Below, one piece after another: positions 7,772-15,489 of a stretch of DNA of 38,422 nt (positions are counted from its first letter, which is position 1; each line of letters begins with the position of its first letter). Location of the stretch: NCBI GenBank assembly GCA_017881905.1, contig JADGQI010000116.1:1-38422 (forward strand), given 5' to 3'. A program made the position numbers and the translations under genes. Source of the stretch: Chloroflexota bacterium. GTDB taxonomy: Bacteria; Chloroflexota; Limnocylindria; Limnocylindrales; CSP1-4. The notes beneath the pieces were generated by a model. That model did no database searches, had not been told where the DNA came from, and worked only from the letters and a program-made list of their open reading frames with translations.

Positions 7772-9256
7772 TCAGGCGGGTTCGGAGGCGGCCTCGACGG
7801 TCACGTCCGCTGCCGCGGGTGCTTCGCCGCCGAGATACCGGTCGATGGCCGCCGCGGCGCGCTTCCCGTCGCCCATCGCCAGGATGACCGTCGCGGCGCC
7901 GCGGACGATGTCGCCGCCGGCGAACACCCCGTCGATGCTGGTCATGCCGGTCTCGTCGATCTCGATGTAGCCGCGATCGCTGACCCTGAGGTCCGGCGCC
8001 GTCGCGGTCAGCAGCGGGTTCGACCGCGTCCCGATGGCGACCACGACCATCTCGCACGGGATCTCGAACTCGGAGCCGGGGATCGGGACGGGACGTGCCC
8101 GTCCGGACGCATCCGGCTCGCCTGGCTCCATCCGGATGCAGCGGAGGGCGCGGACCCAGCCCTTCTCGTCGCCGAGGACCTCGACCGGAGCGACCTGGAG
8201 ATCGAACCGGATGCCCTCCTGCTCGGCGTGGTGGACCTCCTCCGCCCGGGCCGGTAGTTCGTCGCGTCCGCGCCGGTAGACGATCATCGCCTCGTCAGCG
8301 CCCAGCCGGCGGGCTGTTCGGACCGAGTCCATCGCGACGTTGCCGCCACCGACCACCGCGACCCGCTGGCCGTGCAGCACGGGCGTCTCCGAGCCCGGGT
8401 TCCAGGCGCCCATCAGGTTGACCCGGGTCAGGTACTCGTTGGCGGAGTAGACGCCCTTGAGGTTCTCACCCGGGACGTCCATGAAGACCGGCAGTCCCGC
8501 GCCGACCGCCAGGAAGACCGCGTCGAAGCGGGTCCGCAGCTCGGGCAGCGTGTAGGTCTTGCCGATGATCGAGTTGGGCTCGATCCGGACCCCGTCGGCG
8601 ACCAGCCGGTCCACCTCGGCCTGGACGATGTCCTTCGGCAGGCGGAACTCGGGGATGCCGTAGACGAGGACGCCGCCCGCGGCGTGGAACGCCTCGAAGA
8701 TCGTCACCGCGTGGCCGAGCTTGACCAGCTCGCCGGCGGCCGTCAGACCCGCCGGGCCCGAGCCCACGATGGCGATCGTCCGACCGGTCGGCTTCGGCTT
8801 GAGGTGGATCAGCTCGTCGGGATGCGCCTGCGCCCAGTCGGCCACGAACCGCTCGAGGTGGCCGATGGCGACCGCGTTGCCTTTCTTCGCCCGGAGGCAG
8901 ACGCCCTCGCACTGGCTCTCCTGGGGGCAGACGCGCCCGGTCACGCAGGGGAGGGCGTTGTCGTCGAGGAGCGAGTCCGCAGCGGCCGGCAGGTCGCCTT
9001 CGCGGAGCAGCTTGAGGAAGCGCGGGATGTTGACGCTGACCGGGCATCCGCCGATGCAGTACGGCTTCGGGCACTGGAGGCAGCGCTCGGCTTCGAGCAT
9101 CGCGATCTGGCGGGTAAGCCCCAGGTTGACCTCGCGGAAGTTGACCGCCCGGATCGCCGCGTCCTGCTCGGGCATCGCGACGCGGTCGATGGCCATCCGT
9201 TCCTTCTGGGTCAGCGCCGGCCGGTCCTCGTCCGTCGGCGGTCGCTCCTCGGTCAT
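7772..9256 (-). CDS. nfnB: NADPH-dependent glutamate synthase-like / NfnB (SudA) flavoprotein subunit
   Basis: GltD-family iron-sulfur flavoprotein (494 residues). N-terminal cysteines for two [4Fe-4S] clusters are visible: C59, C62, C67, C71 (CLQCPKPYCIGGC) and C104, C110, C116, C120. The FAD site GSGPAG (165-170) follows, then the NADPH-binding VVGGGNVAMDSVRTARRLG segment and the closing FAD motif GVFAGGDIVRGAATVI. Alone it could be read as the glutamate synthase small subunit. However, its start overlaps the stop of an NfnA-like gene in an ATGA, and no glutamate synthase large subunit is nearby. That points to the large subunit of ferredoxin:NAD(P) transhydrogenase (NfnAB/SudAB). Such complexes couple ferredoxin, NADH and NADPH in the cytoplasm, some by flavin-based electron bifurcation. 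Whether this one bifurcates cannot be told from sequence alone. Confidence 0.88.
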   Translation of the reverse strand: MTEERPPTDEDRPALTQKERMAIDRVAMPEQDAAIRAVNFREVNLGLTRQIAMLEAERCLQCPKPYCIGGCPVSVNIPRFLKLLREGDLPAAADSLLDDNALPCVTGRVCPQESQCEGVCLRAKKGNAVAIGHLERFVADWAQAHPDELIHLKPKPTGRTIAIVGSGPAGLTAAGELVKLGHAVTIFEAFHAAGGVLVYGIPEFRLPKDIVQAEVDRLVADGVRIEPNSIIGKTYTLPELRTRFDAVFLAVGAGLPVFMDVPGENLKGVYSANEYLTRVNLMGAWNPGSETPVLHGQRVAVVGGGNVAMDSVRTARRLGADEAMIVYRRGRDELPARAEEVHHAEQEGIRFDLQVAPVEVLGDEKGWVRALRCIRMEPGEPDASGRARPVPIPGSEFEIPCEMVVVAIGTRSNPLLTATAPDLRVSDRGYIEIDETGMTSIDGVFAGGDIVRGAATVILAMGDGKRAAAAIDRYLGGEAPAAADVTVEAASEPA

Positions 9257-10158
9257 CGGGCGGCGCTCCCGGCGACCGGACCCGTCGTGGGCGGAGGGTC
9301 GCCGAGCCGGTCGGCCAGGGCCGGGATCAGGCATGCCTCGTGCCGGGCGAGCGCCTCCTGCTCGAACGATCGATAGGTGGTCAGCCGGTCCGCCAGGCTC
9401 GCGAAGTCGACCGCGTGGGCGTCGAACTCGGGTCCGTCGACGCAGGCGTACCGGCTCTGGCCGTCGATCGACACGCGGCACCCGCCGCACATCCCCGTCC
9501 CGTCGACCATGATCGCGTTGAGCGAAGCGGTGGTCCTGATCCCGTACGGGCGGGTCAGCTCGGCCACGGCTCGCATCATCGGCACCGGGCCGACGGCGAA
9601 GACCTCGTCGATCGGGCCGGCGTCGCACAGGTCCCGGAGCGCTTCGGTGACGAACCCATGGCGGCCGTAGCTCCCGTCATCCGTGCACACGACCACCTCG
9701 CCGGCCGTTCGCAGCTCGTCCTCGAGGATCACCCACTCGCGCGAGCGGCCGCCGATGACGGAGGTGACCGACACGCCGCGCCGATGGAGCTCCTCGGCGA
9801 TCGGGTAGACGACCGCCGTGCCCACACCGCCGCCGACGCACACGGCCCGTCCCTGGTCGATGAGATCGGTCGGCCGCCCGAGGGGTCCGGCGACATCGCG
9901 GATCGCATCACCCGGCTGGAGGGCGACCAGGTCCATCGTGCTCGCGCCGACCGACTGGATGATCAGGCTGATCGTCCCCGCGGCCGGGTCGGCGTCGGCG
10001 ATCGTCAGCGGGATCCGCTCGGCACCCTCGCCCAGCCGGACGATGACGAACTGCCCGGGCCGGCGGATCTCGGCGATCCGGGGCGCCTCGACGACGAGCC
10101 GGGTGACGTTCGGGGAGAGTTGGTCGCGTGCGACGATCGGATGCATCCGCCTGCCCAT
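9253..10158 (-). CDS. nfnA: NfnA/SudB-like FAD/[2Fe-2S] NAD-binding subunit
   Basis: The 301-residue protein is of the ferredoxin-NADP reductase/PyrK superfamily. It has an FAD-binding beta-barrel (about 1-100), a pyridine nucleotide domain starting at VGGGVGTAVVYPIAEEL (108-124), and a C-terminal [2Fe-2S] site with C224, C227 and C239. D219 sits five residues before C224, where a fourth ligand is expected. One Asp plus three Cys is a known feature of NfnA/SudB proteins and separates them from PyrK, which has four Cys. The gene is translationally coupled to nfnB (4-base overlap). The start is ATG 10158, with ATG 10146 as an alternative; no strong Shine-Dalgarno site is seen. It lies 103 bases downstream of fpr on the same strand. 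NADH oxidation or reduction and electron transfer to NfnB is the expected role. Confidence 0.87.
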   Translation of the reverse strand: MGRRMHPIVARDQLSPNVTRLVVEAPRIAEIRRPGQFVIVRLGEGAERIPLTIADADPAAGTISLIIQSVGASTMDLVALQPGDAIRDVAGPLGRPTDLIDQGRAVCVGGGVGTAVVYPIAEELHRRGVSVTSVIGGRSREWVILEDELRTAGEVVVCTDDGSYGRHGFVTEALRDLCDAGPIDEVFAVGPVPMMRAVAELTRPYGIRTTASLNAIMVDGTGMCGGCRVSIDGQSRYACVDGPEFDAHAVDFASLADRLTTYRSFEQEALARHEACLIPALADRLGDPPPTTGPVAGSAAR

Positions 10159-10191
10159 GGTTCCGTGTCGGCCGGGTTCGGCCGCGACTCG

Positions 10192-10197
10192 ATCGTA
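10192..10197 (-). promoter_or_regulatory. Candidate -10 box for nfnAB
   Basis: TACGAT on the minus strand lies 33 bases before the nfnA start, in the 103-base gap behind fpr. It suggests nfnAB can be transcribed on its own. No clear -35 element is present. Confidence 0.35.
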
Positions 10198-10230
10198 GGC
10201 GCCCGGCCGAGGCCGGCCCTACCGTCAGGT

Positions 10231-10248
10231 GGCCCATAGGCGTGGGCC
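10231..10248 (-). terminator. Weak hairpin after fpr
   Basis: GGCCCA and TGGGCC form a perfect 6-base stem around a 6-base loop, 13 bases past the fpr stop. There is no T-run, so it may only attenuate read-through into nfnAB or may have no function. Confidence 0.25.
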
Positions 10249-10261
10249 GAAGGTCACACGC

Positions 10262-11068
10262 TCAGCCGGTCACCGCCGGCACGACCTTGCCCTTCGGCCA
10301 GTAGAGCTCCTTCTTGACGTGGAACTCTGGGAAGCCGCCGTCCATCAGCACCGCCTCGGCGTTGAGGATCATGTCGGGGTTGCCGCAGATGTAGACGACG
10401 GTCCGGTCGGGCCGCAGCCGGAGGTCCCGGCAAACCTCGCGCACCACGTGCTCCGCCCGCCCGTGGCGCCCGGCCCAGCCGGCGTTGCGGGGGTCGTCCG
10501 GTCGGCTGATCGTGGGGACGTAGGTGACCGGGTAGGTCCCGTCGCGCACCCATGCCTCGAGCTCGGCCCGGTAGCCCAGCTCGTCGACGTACGAGCAGCC
10601 GTGCAGGATGACCGTCTTGCGTGGCCGACCCTCGGCCAGGGTCTCGCGCATCATCGACATGAACGGGGCGATCCCGGTCCCGGTCGAGATGAACAGGTGG
10701 GTCCGGCGGTCGTCCGGCTCGAGCAGGAATTTGCCCTTCGGTCCGATCATCCGCATCCGGTGGCCCAGCGGCAGCCGCCACAGCAGTGTCGTGAACCGGA
10801 TGATCGGGACGAGCCGGACGTAGAACTCGTAGCCGCCGTCGCGCGACTCCCGCGGCGGTGACGCGACCGAATAGGGACGCTGCCACAGCTTCCCGTCGGC
10901 GAACACCCCGGTCGTCATGTACTGGCCGGGCTCGAACGGGACCGGCTCGTCGTCATAGCGGACCCAGAAGGTGGCGAGATCCTCGGTGTGATCGACCCGC
11001 CGGACCAGCGTCGCGTTGTACTGCGGCGCGTCGGGGTCGATGACGCGGTCGTCGTCGGGAAGGGTCAT
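10262..11068 (-). CDS. fpr: Ferredoxin-NADP reductase, bacterial Fpr type
   Basis: The 268-residue cytoplasmic flavoprotein exchanges electrons between NADPH and ferredoxin or flavodoxin. FAD-binding residues are in RPYSVASPP (64-72). The pyridine nucleotide domain has STGTGIAPFMSMM (128-140) and YICGNPDMI. The length fits the compact bacterial Fpr family. The frame stays open far upstream, across the opposite-strand PPDK gene. ATG 11068 was chosen because homology begins there, GGAG is 10 bases upstream, and a TACCAT -10 box precedes it. It is the first gene of a cluster with nfnA and nfnB and diverges from ppdK, with 186 bases between the two starts. Having both Fpr and Nfn side by side suggests ferredoxin/NADPH balance is handled here by two alternative enzymes. 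Confidence 0.93.
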   Translation of the reverse strand: MTLPDDDRVIDPDAPQYNATLVRRVDHTEDLATFWVRYDDEPVPFEPGQYMTTGVFADGKLWQRPYSVASPPRESRDGGYEFYVRLVPIIRFTTLLWRLPLGHRMRMIGPKGKFLLEPDDRRTHLFISTGTGIAPFMSMMRETLAEGRPRKTVILHGCSYVDELGYRAELEAWVRDGTYPVTYVPTISRPDDPRNAGWAGRHGRAEHVVREVCRDLRLRPDRTVVYICGNPDMILNAEAVLMDGGFPEFHVKKELYWPKGKVVPAVTG

Positions 11069-11109
11069 GCCGATCGGTCTCCGTCCGGATCGCGGGTTCG
11101 TCCAACCGG

Positions 11110-11115
11110 ATGGTA
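11110..11115 (-). promoter_or_regulatory. Candidate -10 box for fpr
   Basis: TACCAT on the minus strand lies 41 bases before the fpr start codon, which would give a leader of roughly 35 bases containing the GGAG ribosome site. It faces away from the ppdK promoter in the same intergenic region. Confidence 0.4.
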
Positions 11116-11181
11116 CCCGGCCCGACCGGCGCCCGGCCCACCGCGGCCGAGGCGCAGCGCGAGTCAGCGGCCCGGCGACAG

Positions 11182-11187
11182 TACAAT
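11182..11187 (+). promoter_or_regulatory. Candidate -10 box for ppdK
   Basis: TACAAT is one mismatch from the TATAAT consensus and stands out against the GC-rich surroundings. It lies 67 bases before the ppdK start. No -35 match was found 16-18 bases upstream. Confidence 0.5.
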
Positions 11188-11254
11188 CAGCGCGCAACGA
11201 AGACCACCCGCGGCCCGACCGTCGGCCGCCGTCCCGTCCGGAGGATCCCCGTCC

Positions 11255-14053
11255 ATGGCCACCTCGACGTCCACCGCCGGCGACCGCACCCACCAGGCAG
11301 CGAAGCGCTACATCTACGCCTGGGGCGGCGGGCGTGCGGAGGGTGACGCCTCGATGCGCGACCTCCTCGGCGGCAAGGGCGCCGGGCTGGCCGAGATGAC
11401 GATCGCCGGATTGCCCGTCCCGGCCGGGTTCACGATCACGACCGAAGCCTGCAACGACTACTTCGCCGCAGGCGAGCAGCTCCCGGCCGGGCTCTGGGAA
11501 GACGTCCTGGAGGCGGTCCGGGAGGTCGAGCGGGAGACCGGCAAGGGCTTCGGCGACGTCGCAAGCCCGCTCCTGGTGAGCGTTCGTTCCGGTGCCAAGT
11601 TCTCGATGCCGGGGATGATGGACACGGTCCTCAACCTCGGCCTCAACGAGCAGACGTTGAACGGGCTCGTGGCGCTGACCGGCAACGAGCGCTTCGGCTG
11701 GGACGCCTACCGTCGGTTCATCCAGATGTTCGGCCGGATCGTGATGGGCGTCGACGGCGAGCGCTTCGACCATGCCCTCGACGCGGCCAAGCACGCCCGC
11801 GGCGCGGCCCAGGATACGGACCTCGACGCCGCCGCGTTGCGGGACGTCGCCGAGGTGTACAAGGCGATCGTCCGCGAGGACACCGGACGCGAGTTCCCGT
11901 CGGACCCGTACGACCAGCTCGACCTGGCCATCAAGGCCGTGTTCGCCAGCTGGTTCGGCAAGCGTGCCCGCGACTACCGGGACAACCAGAAGATCGCGCA
12001 CGACCTCGGGACCGCCGTCAACGTCGTGACGATGGTCTTCGGCAACATGGGCGACGACTCCGGGACCGGGGTCGCCTTCACCCGCGACCCGAACACCGGC
12101 GAGAAGGTCCTGTACGGCGAATACCTGACCAACGCCCAGGGCGAGGACGTGGTCGCCGGGATCCGGACGCCACAGAAGATCAGCCACCTGGCGTTGGATC
12201 TGCCGAGCGCCTACGACGAGTTCCAGCGCATCGCCCAGCGCCTCGAGACGCACTACCGCGACGTCCAGGACCTCGAGTTCACCATCGAGCGCGGTCGGCT
12301 CTACATGCTCCAGACCCGGAGCGCCAAGCGGACCGCCGCGGCCGCCGTGAAGATCGCCACGGACATGGTCGCCGAGGGCATCATCACGAAGGAGGAGGCG
12401 CTCGCCCGGATCGAGCCCGCCCACGTCGACCAGCTCCTTCGCGACCAATACGACCCGGCGGCATTGACGGCCGCGACCCGGGTGGCGAAGGGCCTCAACG
12501 CGTCGCCGGGCGCGGCGGTCGGTCGGGCCGTCTTCTCGGCCGACGACGCGGTCGCCTGGGTGGGACGCGGCGAGAAGGTCGTCCTGGTCCGGGTCGAGAC
12601 GTCACCCGACGACTTCCATGGGATGGCCGTCGCCCAGGGCATCCTGACGGCCCGGGGTGGCGCGACGTCGCATGCCGCGGTCGTCGCCCGACAGATCGGC
12701 AAGCCGTGCGTGGCCGGGTGTGCGGAGCTCGTCGTCGACTACGCCACGAAGTCGGCCCGGAGCACCGAGACGGGTGCGGGCTTCGCCGAGGGCGACTGGA
12801 TCAGCGTCGACGGTTCGACCGGTGAGGTCTACGCCGGCGCGCTGCCGACGGTGAGCGCGAGATTCGAGGACCAGCCCGAGCTCCAGACGATCCTCGGTTA
12901 CGCCGACGAGGTCCGCCGGATGGGCGTCTGGACGAACGCCGATAAGCCCGAGGAGGCGGCCCTGGCCCGGAGCTACGGCGCCCAGGGCATCGGGTTGTGC
13001 CGGACCGAGCACATGTTCCGCGAGGGGGAGCGGCTGGACATCGTCCGCGATGCGATCCTCGTCGCCAACGTCGCCACCCGCGCCAAGGCGCGCCGGGCGG
13101 CCGGTGAGACGCTCGGCGCCGAGGACGCCGCGGCGGTCGTCCGGTTCGATGCGGCGATGGGCAAGCTCGAGGTCCTCCAGCAGGGCGACTTCGAGGGGAT
13201 CTTCCGGGCGATGGACGGCCTGCCGGTCGTCGTCCGCCTGATCGACCCGCCGCTCCACGAGTTCCTGCCCAACCACGACGAGCTGCTCGTCGAGGTCACG
13301 GAATACCGGGTCAAGGGCACGCCCGAGAGCGATCCCGAGTACGCCCGGGCGCGCGAGGTGCTGGCGGTCGTCGAGTCGATGCGCGAGCAGAACCCGATGC
13401 TCGGGCTGCGCGGCTGCCGGCTGGGGCTGATGATCCCGGACTTCGTCAAGATCCAGACCCGTGCCATCCTGAACGCCCAGATCGCGGTCAAGAAGGCGGG
13501 CGGGAACCCGATCGCGAAGATCATGATCCCGCTCGTCGGCCACGTGAACGAGCTGTCCGCGACGAAGGCGCTGCTCGAGACCGAGGCCAAGGCGGTCGAG
13601 GCCAAGGCCGGCGTCGAGGTCGACTACAAGTTCGGGACGATGATCGAGGTCCCGCGCGGGGCGCTGACGGCCGATGAGATCGCTCGCGACGCCGCATTCT
13701 TCAGCTTCGGCACGAACGACCTGACCCAGATGACCTTCGGGTACAGCCGGGACGATGCCGAGGGCGGCTTCCTCCTCAAGTACGTCGAGGACCACATCCT
13801 GCCCGCGAACCCATTCCAGACGCTCGACGACGCCGTCGCCGGGCTGATGAAGATCGCCGTCGACAAGGGCCGCTCCGTCCGCCCCGACCTCGAGCTGGGG
13901 ATCTGCGGCGAGCACGGCGGCGACCCGGAATCCATCCACAAGTGCGAGAAGATCGGGCTCGACTACGTGTCCTGCTCGCCGTTCCGGGTCCCGGTCGCTC
14001 GACTCGCCGCGGCCCAGGCCGCCCTGGTCAACGCCGCCGAGCGAGACAAGTAG
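11255..14053 (+). CDS. ppdK: Pyruvate, phosphate dikinase
   Basis: The 932-residue enzyme interconverts pyruvate + ATP + Pi and PEP + AMP + PPi in the cytoplasm. It has an N-terminal nucleotide-grasp domain (DLLGGKGAGLAEM and the SVRSGAKFSMPGMMDT block). The central swivelling domain carries the phosphorylatable H473 in RGGATSHAAVVAR. The C-terminal TIM barrel has EVPRGALTADEIA, FFSFGTNDLTQM and catalytic C884 in GICGEHGG. Length and domain order are normal. ATG 11255 is supported by GGAGGA 9 bases upstream. PPDK can run toward PEP for gluconeogenesis or toward ATP in PPi-linked glycolysis. The divergent neighbours fpr-nfnAB suggest a shared regulatory region with redox metabolism. A small lipoprotein-like gene follows after 23 bases. 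No PPDK regulatory protein gene is seen. Confidence 0.97.
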   Translation: MATSTSTAGDRTHQAAKRYIYAWGGGRAEGDASMRDLLGGKGAGLAEMTIAGLPVPAGFTITTEACNDYFAAGEQLPAGLWEDVLEAVREVERETGKGFGDVASPLLVSVRSGAKFSMPGMMDTVLNLGLNEQTLNGLVALTGNERFGWDAYRRFIQMFGRIVMGVDGERFDHALDAAKHARGAAQDTDLDAAALRDVAEVYKAIVREDTGREFPSDPYDQLDLAIKAVFASWFGKRARDYRDNQKIAHDLGTAVNVVTMVFGNMGDDSGTGVAFTRDPNTGEKVLYGEYLTNAQGEDVVAGIRTPQKISHLALDLPSAYDEFQRIAQRLETHYRDVQDLEFTIERGRLYMLQTRSAKRTAAAAVKIATDMVAEGIITKEEALARIEPAHVDQLLRDQYDPAALTAATRVAKGLNASPGAAVGRAVFSADDAVAWVGRGEKVVLVRVETSPDDFHGMAVAQGILTARGGATSHAAVVARQIGKPCVAGCAELVVDYATKSARSTETGAGFAEGDWISVDGSTGEVYAGALPTVSARFEDQPELQTILGYADEVRRMGVWTNADKPEEAALARSYGAQGIGLCRTEHMFREGERLDIVRDAILVANVATRAKARRAAGETLGAEDAAAVVRFDAAMGKLEVLQQGDFEGIFRAMDGLPVVVRLIDPPLHEFLPNHDELLVEVTEYRVKGTPESDPEYARAREVLAVVESMREQNPMLGLRGCRLGLMIPDFVKIQTRAILNAQIAVKKAGGNPIAKIMIPLVGHVNELSATKALLETEAKAVEAKAGVEVDYKFGTMIEVPRGALTADEIARDAAFFSFGTNDLTQMTFGYSRDDAEGGFLLKYVEDHILPANPFQTLDDAVAGLMKIAVDKGRSVRPDLELGICGEHGGDPESIHKCEKIGLDYVSCSPFRVPVARLAAAQAALVNAAERDK

Positions 14054-14076
14054 ATCCGACCGGGAGGAGCGATCCG

Positions 14077-14625
14077 ATGATCCTGCGACGGTCGGCCGCG
14101 ATCCTCCTTGCGCTCGGGCTGATCGCCATCGTTGCGGTCGCCTGCGACACCGGCCAGCTGGGCTCGGAGACGCCGACCGTCCTCGAGAGCGCCGGCACCG
14201 GGATCGACGCCGCGCCGTCCGACGACACCTCCGGCGACGTCGAGGATCCGCCCACGCTCGCCCCGGTGGCGCCCGGGGTCAAGGCCGGTCCCAAGTGCGA
14301 TGCCGCCTTCAAGGCGTGGGTCGACTGGTGGGTCGCCTTCACCAGCCCGGACGCCTCGGAGGACCCGAGCTACGACCCGAATGCGGCTCCGCCCGAGCCG
14401 TCGGGCGACCCGGACCAGCTCGAGCGCACGGTCTTCGACACCTGCACGCTGGCCGAGCTCGGCGCCGCCAACGCCGCTCACCCGGTCCTGCTCGATTCGG
14501 GAGAGCCGCCTTCGCCCTACATCGAGTACGAGGTCGGCTGGTTCGTGGCCGGCCTGTGCGACGACGATTCGGACATCATCGGCGACACCAAGCTGTGTGC
14601 GCCGTACGCCAGCCCTTCGCCCTGA
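14077..14625 (+). CDS. Small putative lipoprotein of unknown function
   Basis: The 182-residue exported protein has a hydrophobic N-terminal segment ending in AVAC-D. C23 would be the lipidated residue, although Ala rather than the usual Leu is at -3. An acidic, Pro-rich linker (25-70) leads to a small domain with four cysteines (KCDAAF, DTCTLAEL, GLCDDD, KLCAPY) and the Trp-rich stretch WVDWWVAF. The four cysteines could form two disulfides outside the cell. The start is well supported by GGAGGA 8 bases upstream. It is 23 bases behind ppdK and 2 bases ahead of a membrane-protein gene, so all three may be co-transcribed. The family is not recognised. Confidence 0.7.
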   Translation: MILRRSAAILLALGLIAIVAVACDTGQLGSETPTVLESAGTGIDAAPSDDTSGDVEDPPTLAPVAPGVKAGPKCDAAFKAWVDWWVAFTSPDASEDPSYDPNAAPPEPSGDPDQLERTVFDTCTLAELGAANAAHPVLLDSGEPPSPYIEYEVGWFVAGLCDDDSDIIGDTKLCAPYASPSP

Positions 14626-14627
14626 GC

Positions 14628-15407
14628 GTGACCCCGGCCGCTCCCGACGCCCGGTCGGGCGGCGTACGCGGCCTCGTCCGGGCCGCCGACGACGGACTCG
14701 GCGGCCTGAGCGGCGGGATCCTCCGGATCGAGGACGTCGCGATCGTCGGCTGGCTGATCGTCGGGTTGCCGATCGTCCGCGCCGCGTCGGGTGCGGATCC
14801 CGGGTCGGCGGCGCCCCTGACGACCGACCGCGACGTGCTGTCCGGCCTGCTCTGGATCGGCGCGGTGCTGCTCGCCATCGCCGTCGTCGCGACCCGCAGC
14901 CCCGGCGATCCGGTCATCGGCTTCGAGGACCTGTCCACGCCGCGGTCCTACGCGCCGCTGCCGTTCCTGCTGTCCCTGGCGATCGTCAGCGATACCGCGA
15001 TGCGGCGGATCGGCGTCGACAGCGGCGCACTCACCGCTGGCGTTTTCATCGTCACGATGGTCGCCTACGTCGCGTCCCCGCGCCTGCCGAACCTGCCCCG
15101 AACGACCCGTCGCCTGATGATCCTGCCGATCATCTTCATCGCCGCCGACATCTTCGGGTCGATGGTCGCCGACATGTCCGGCCTGTTCGACTATCGGCAG
15201 CTGCTCGGGGACCCGTCGGCCACGCCGACGTCGTTCGCGGCGCTGCTCGGTCTCGAGGTCCTGTTCAGCGGCTTCTTCTTCCTGGCGTTCATCTTCGCTC
15301 CGCGGATGGTCGCCGAGGCCGAGGGGAGCTGGCGAGCATGGCTCGGCCGTTACCTGCTGTTCCTCGGCGCGACGATCGTGAGCGTGACCTTCCTGGGCGG
15401 CGGCTGA
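14628..15407 (+). CDS. Polytopic membrane protein of unknown function
   Basis: The 259-residue protein has six or seven hydrophobic spans (approximately 35-52, 71-88, 110-122, 134-149, 163-180, 204-225, 241-256) and a hydrophilic N terminus. No catalytic motif is evident. GTG 14628 begins two bases after the stop of the upstream lipoprotein gene, which suggests coupled translation; no Shine-Dalgarno site is visible. Other in-frame starts lie inside the upstream gene and would add non-hydrophobic sequence. It ends 82 bases before the convergent alcohol dehydrogenase stop. Possibly works with the lipoprotein encoded just before it; this is inference from spacing only. Confidence 0.7.
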   Translation: MTPAAPDARSGGVRGLVRAADDGLGGLSGGILRIEDVAIVGWLIVGLPIVRAASGADPGSAAPLTTDRDVLSGLLWIGAVLLAIAVVATRSPGDPVIGFEDLSTPRSYAPLPFLLSLAIVSDTAMRRIGVDSGALTAGVFIVTMVAYVASPRLPNLPRTTRRLMILPIIFIAADIFGSMVADMSGLFDYRQLLGDPSATPTSFAALLGLEVLFSGFFFLAFIFAPRMVAEAEGSWRAWLGRYLLFLGATIVSVTFLGGG

Positions 15408-15489
15408 GGGGCCGGCGGCTTGGAGGCGCGACAGGTCGAGGGCCGGCGCGGCCGCGACGCGGCGGCGGGCTGCTCGCTCGGGGACCTGC

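Noticed and set aside
8000-8060. tRNA-like GGTTCGA string
   Set aside because: It lies within nfnB and no cloverleaf could be formed around it; similar strings elsewhere are also inside coding sequence.
7772-9256. Glutamate synthase small subunit (GltD) as the primary call
   Set aside because: No GltB large-subunit gene is adjacent, and the coupled partner is an NfnA-type subunit; the GltD call is kept only as an alternative.
9257-9628. Upstream extension of the nfnB frame
   Set aside because: It lies inside nfnA, and the ATGA overlap at 9253-9256 gives a natural coupled start.
11069-12448. Upstream extension of the ferredoxin-NADP reductase frame, adding 460 codons
   Set aside because: The extension is antisense to conserved parts of ppdK, and the reductase has a good start with ribosome site at 11068.
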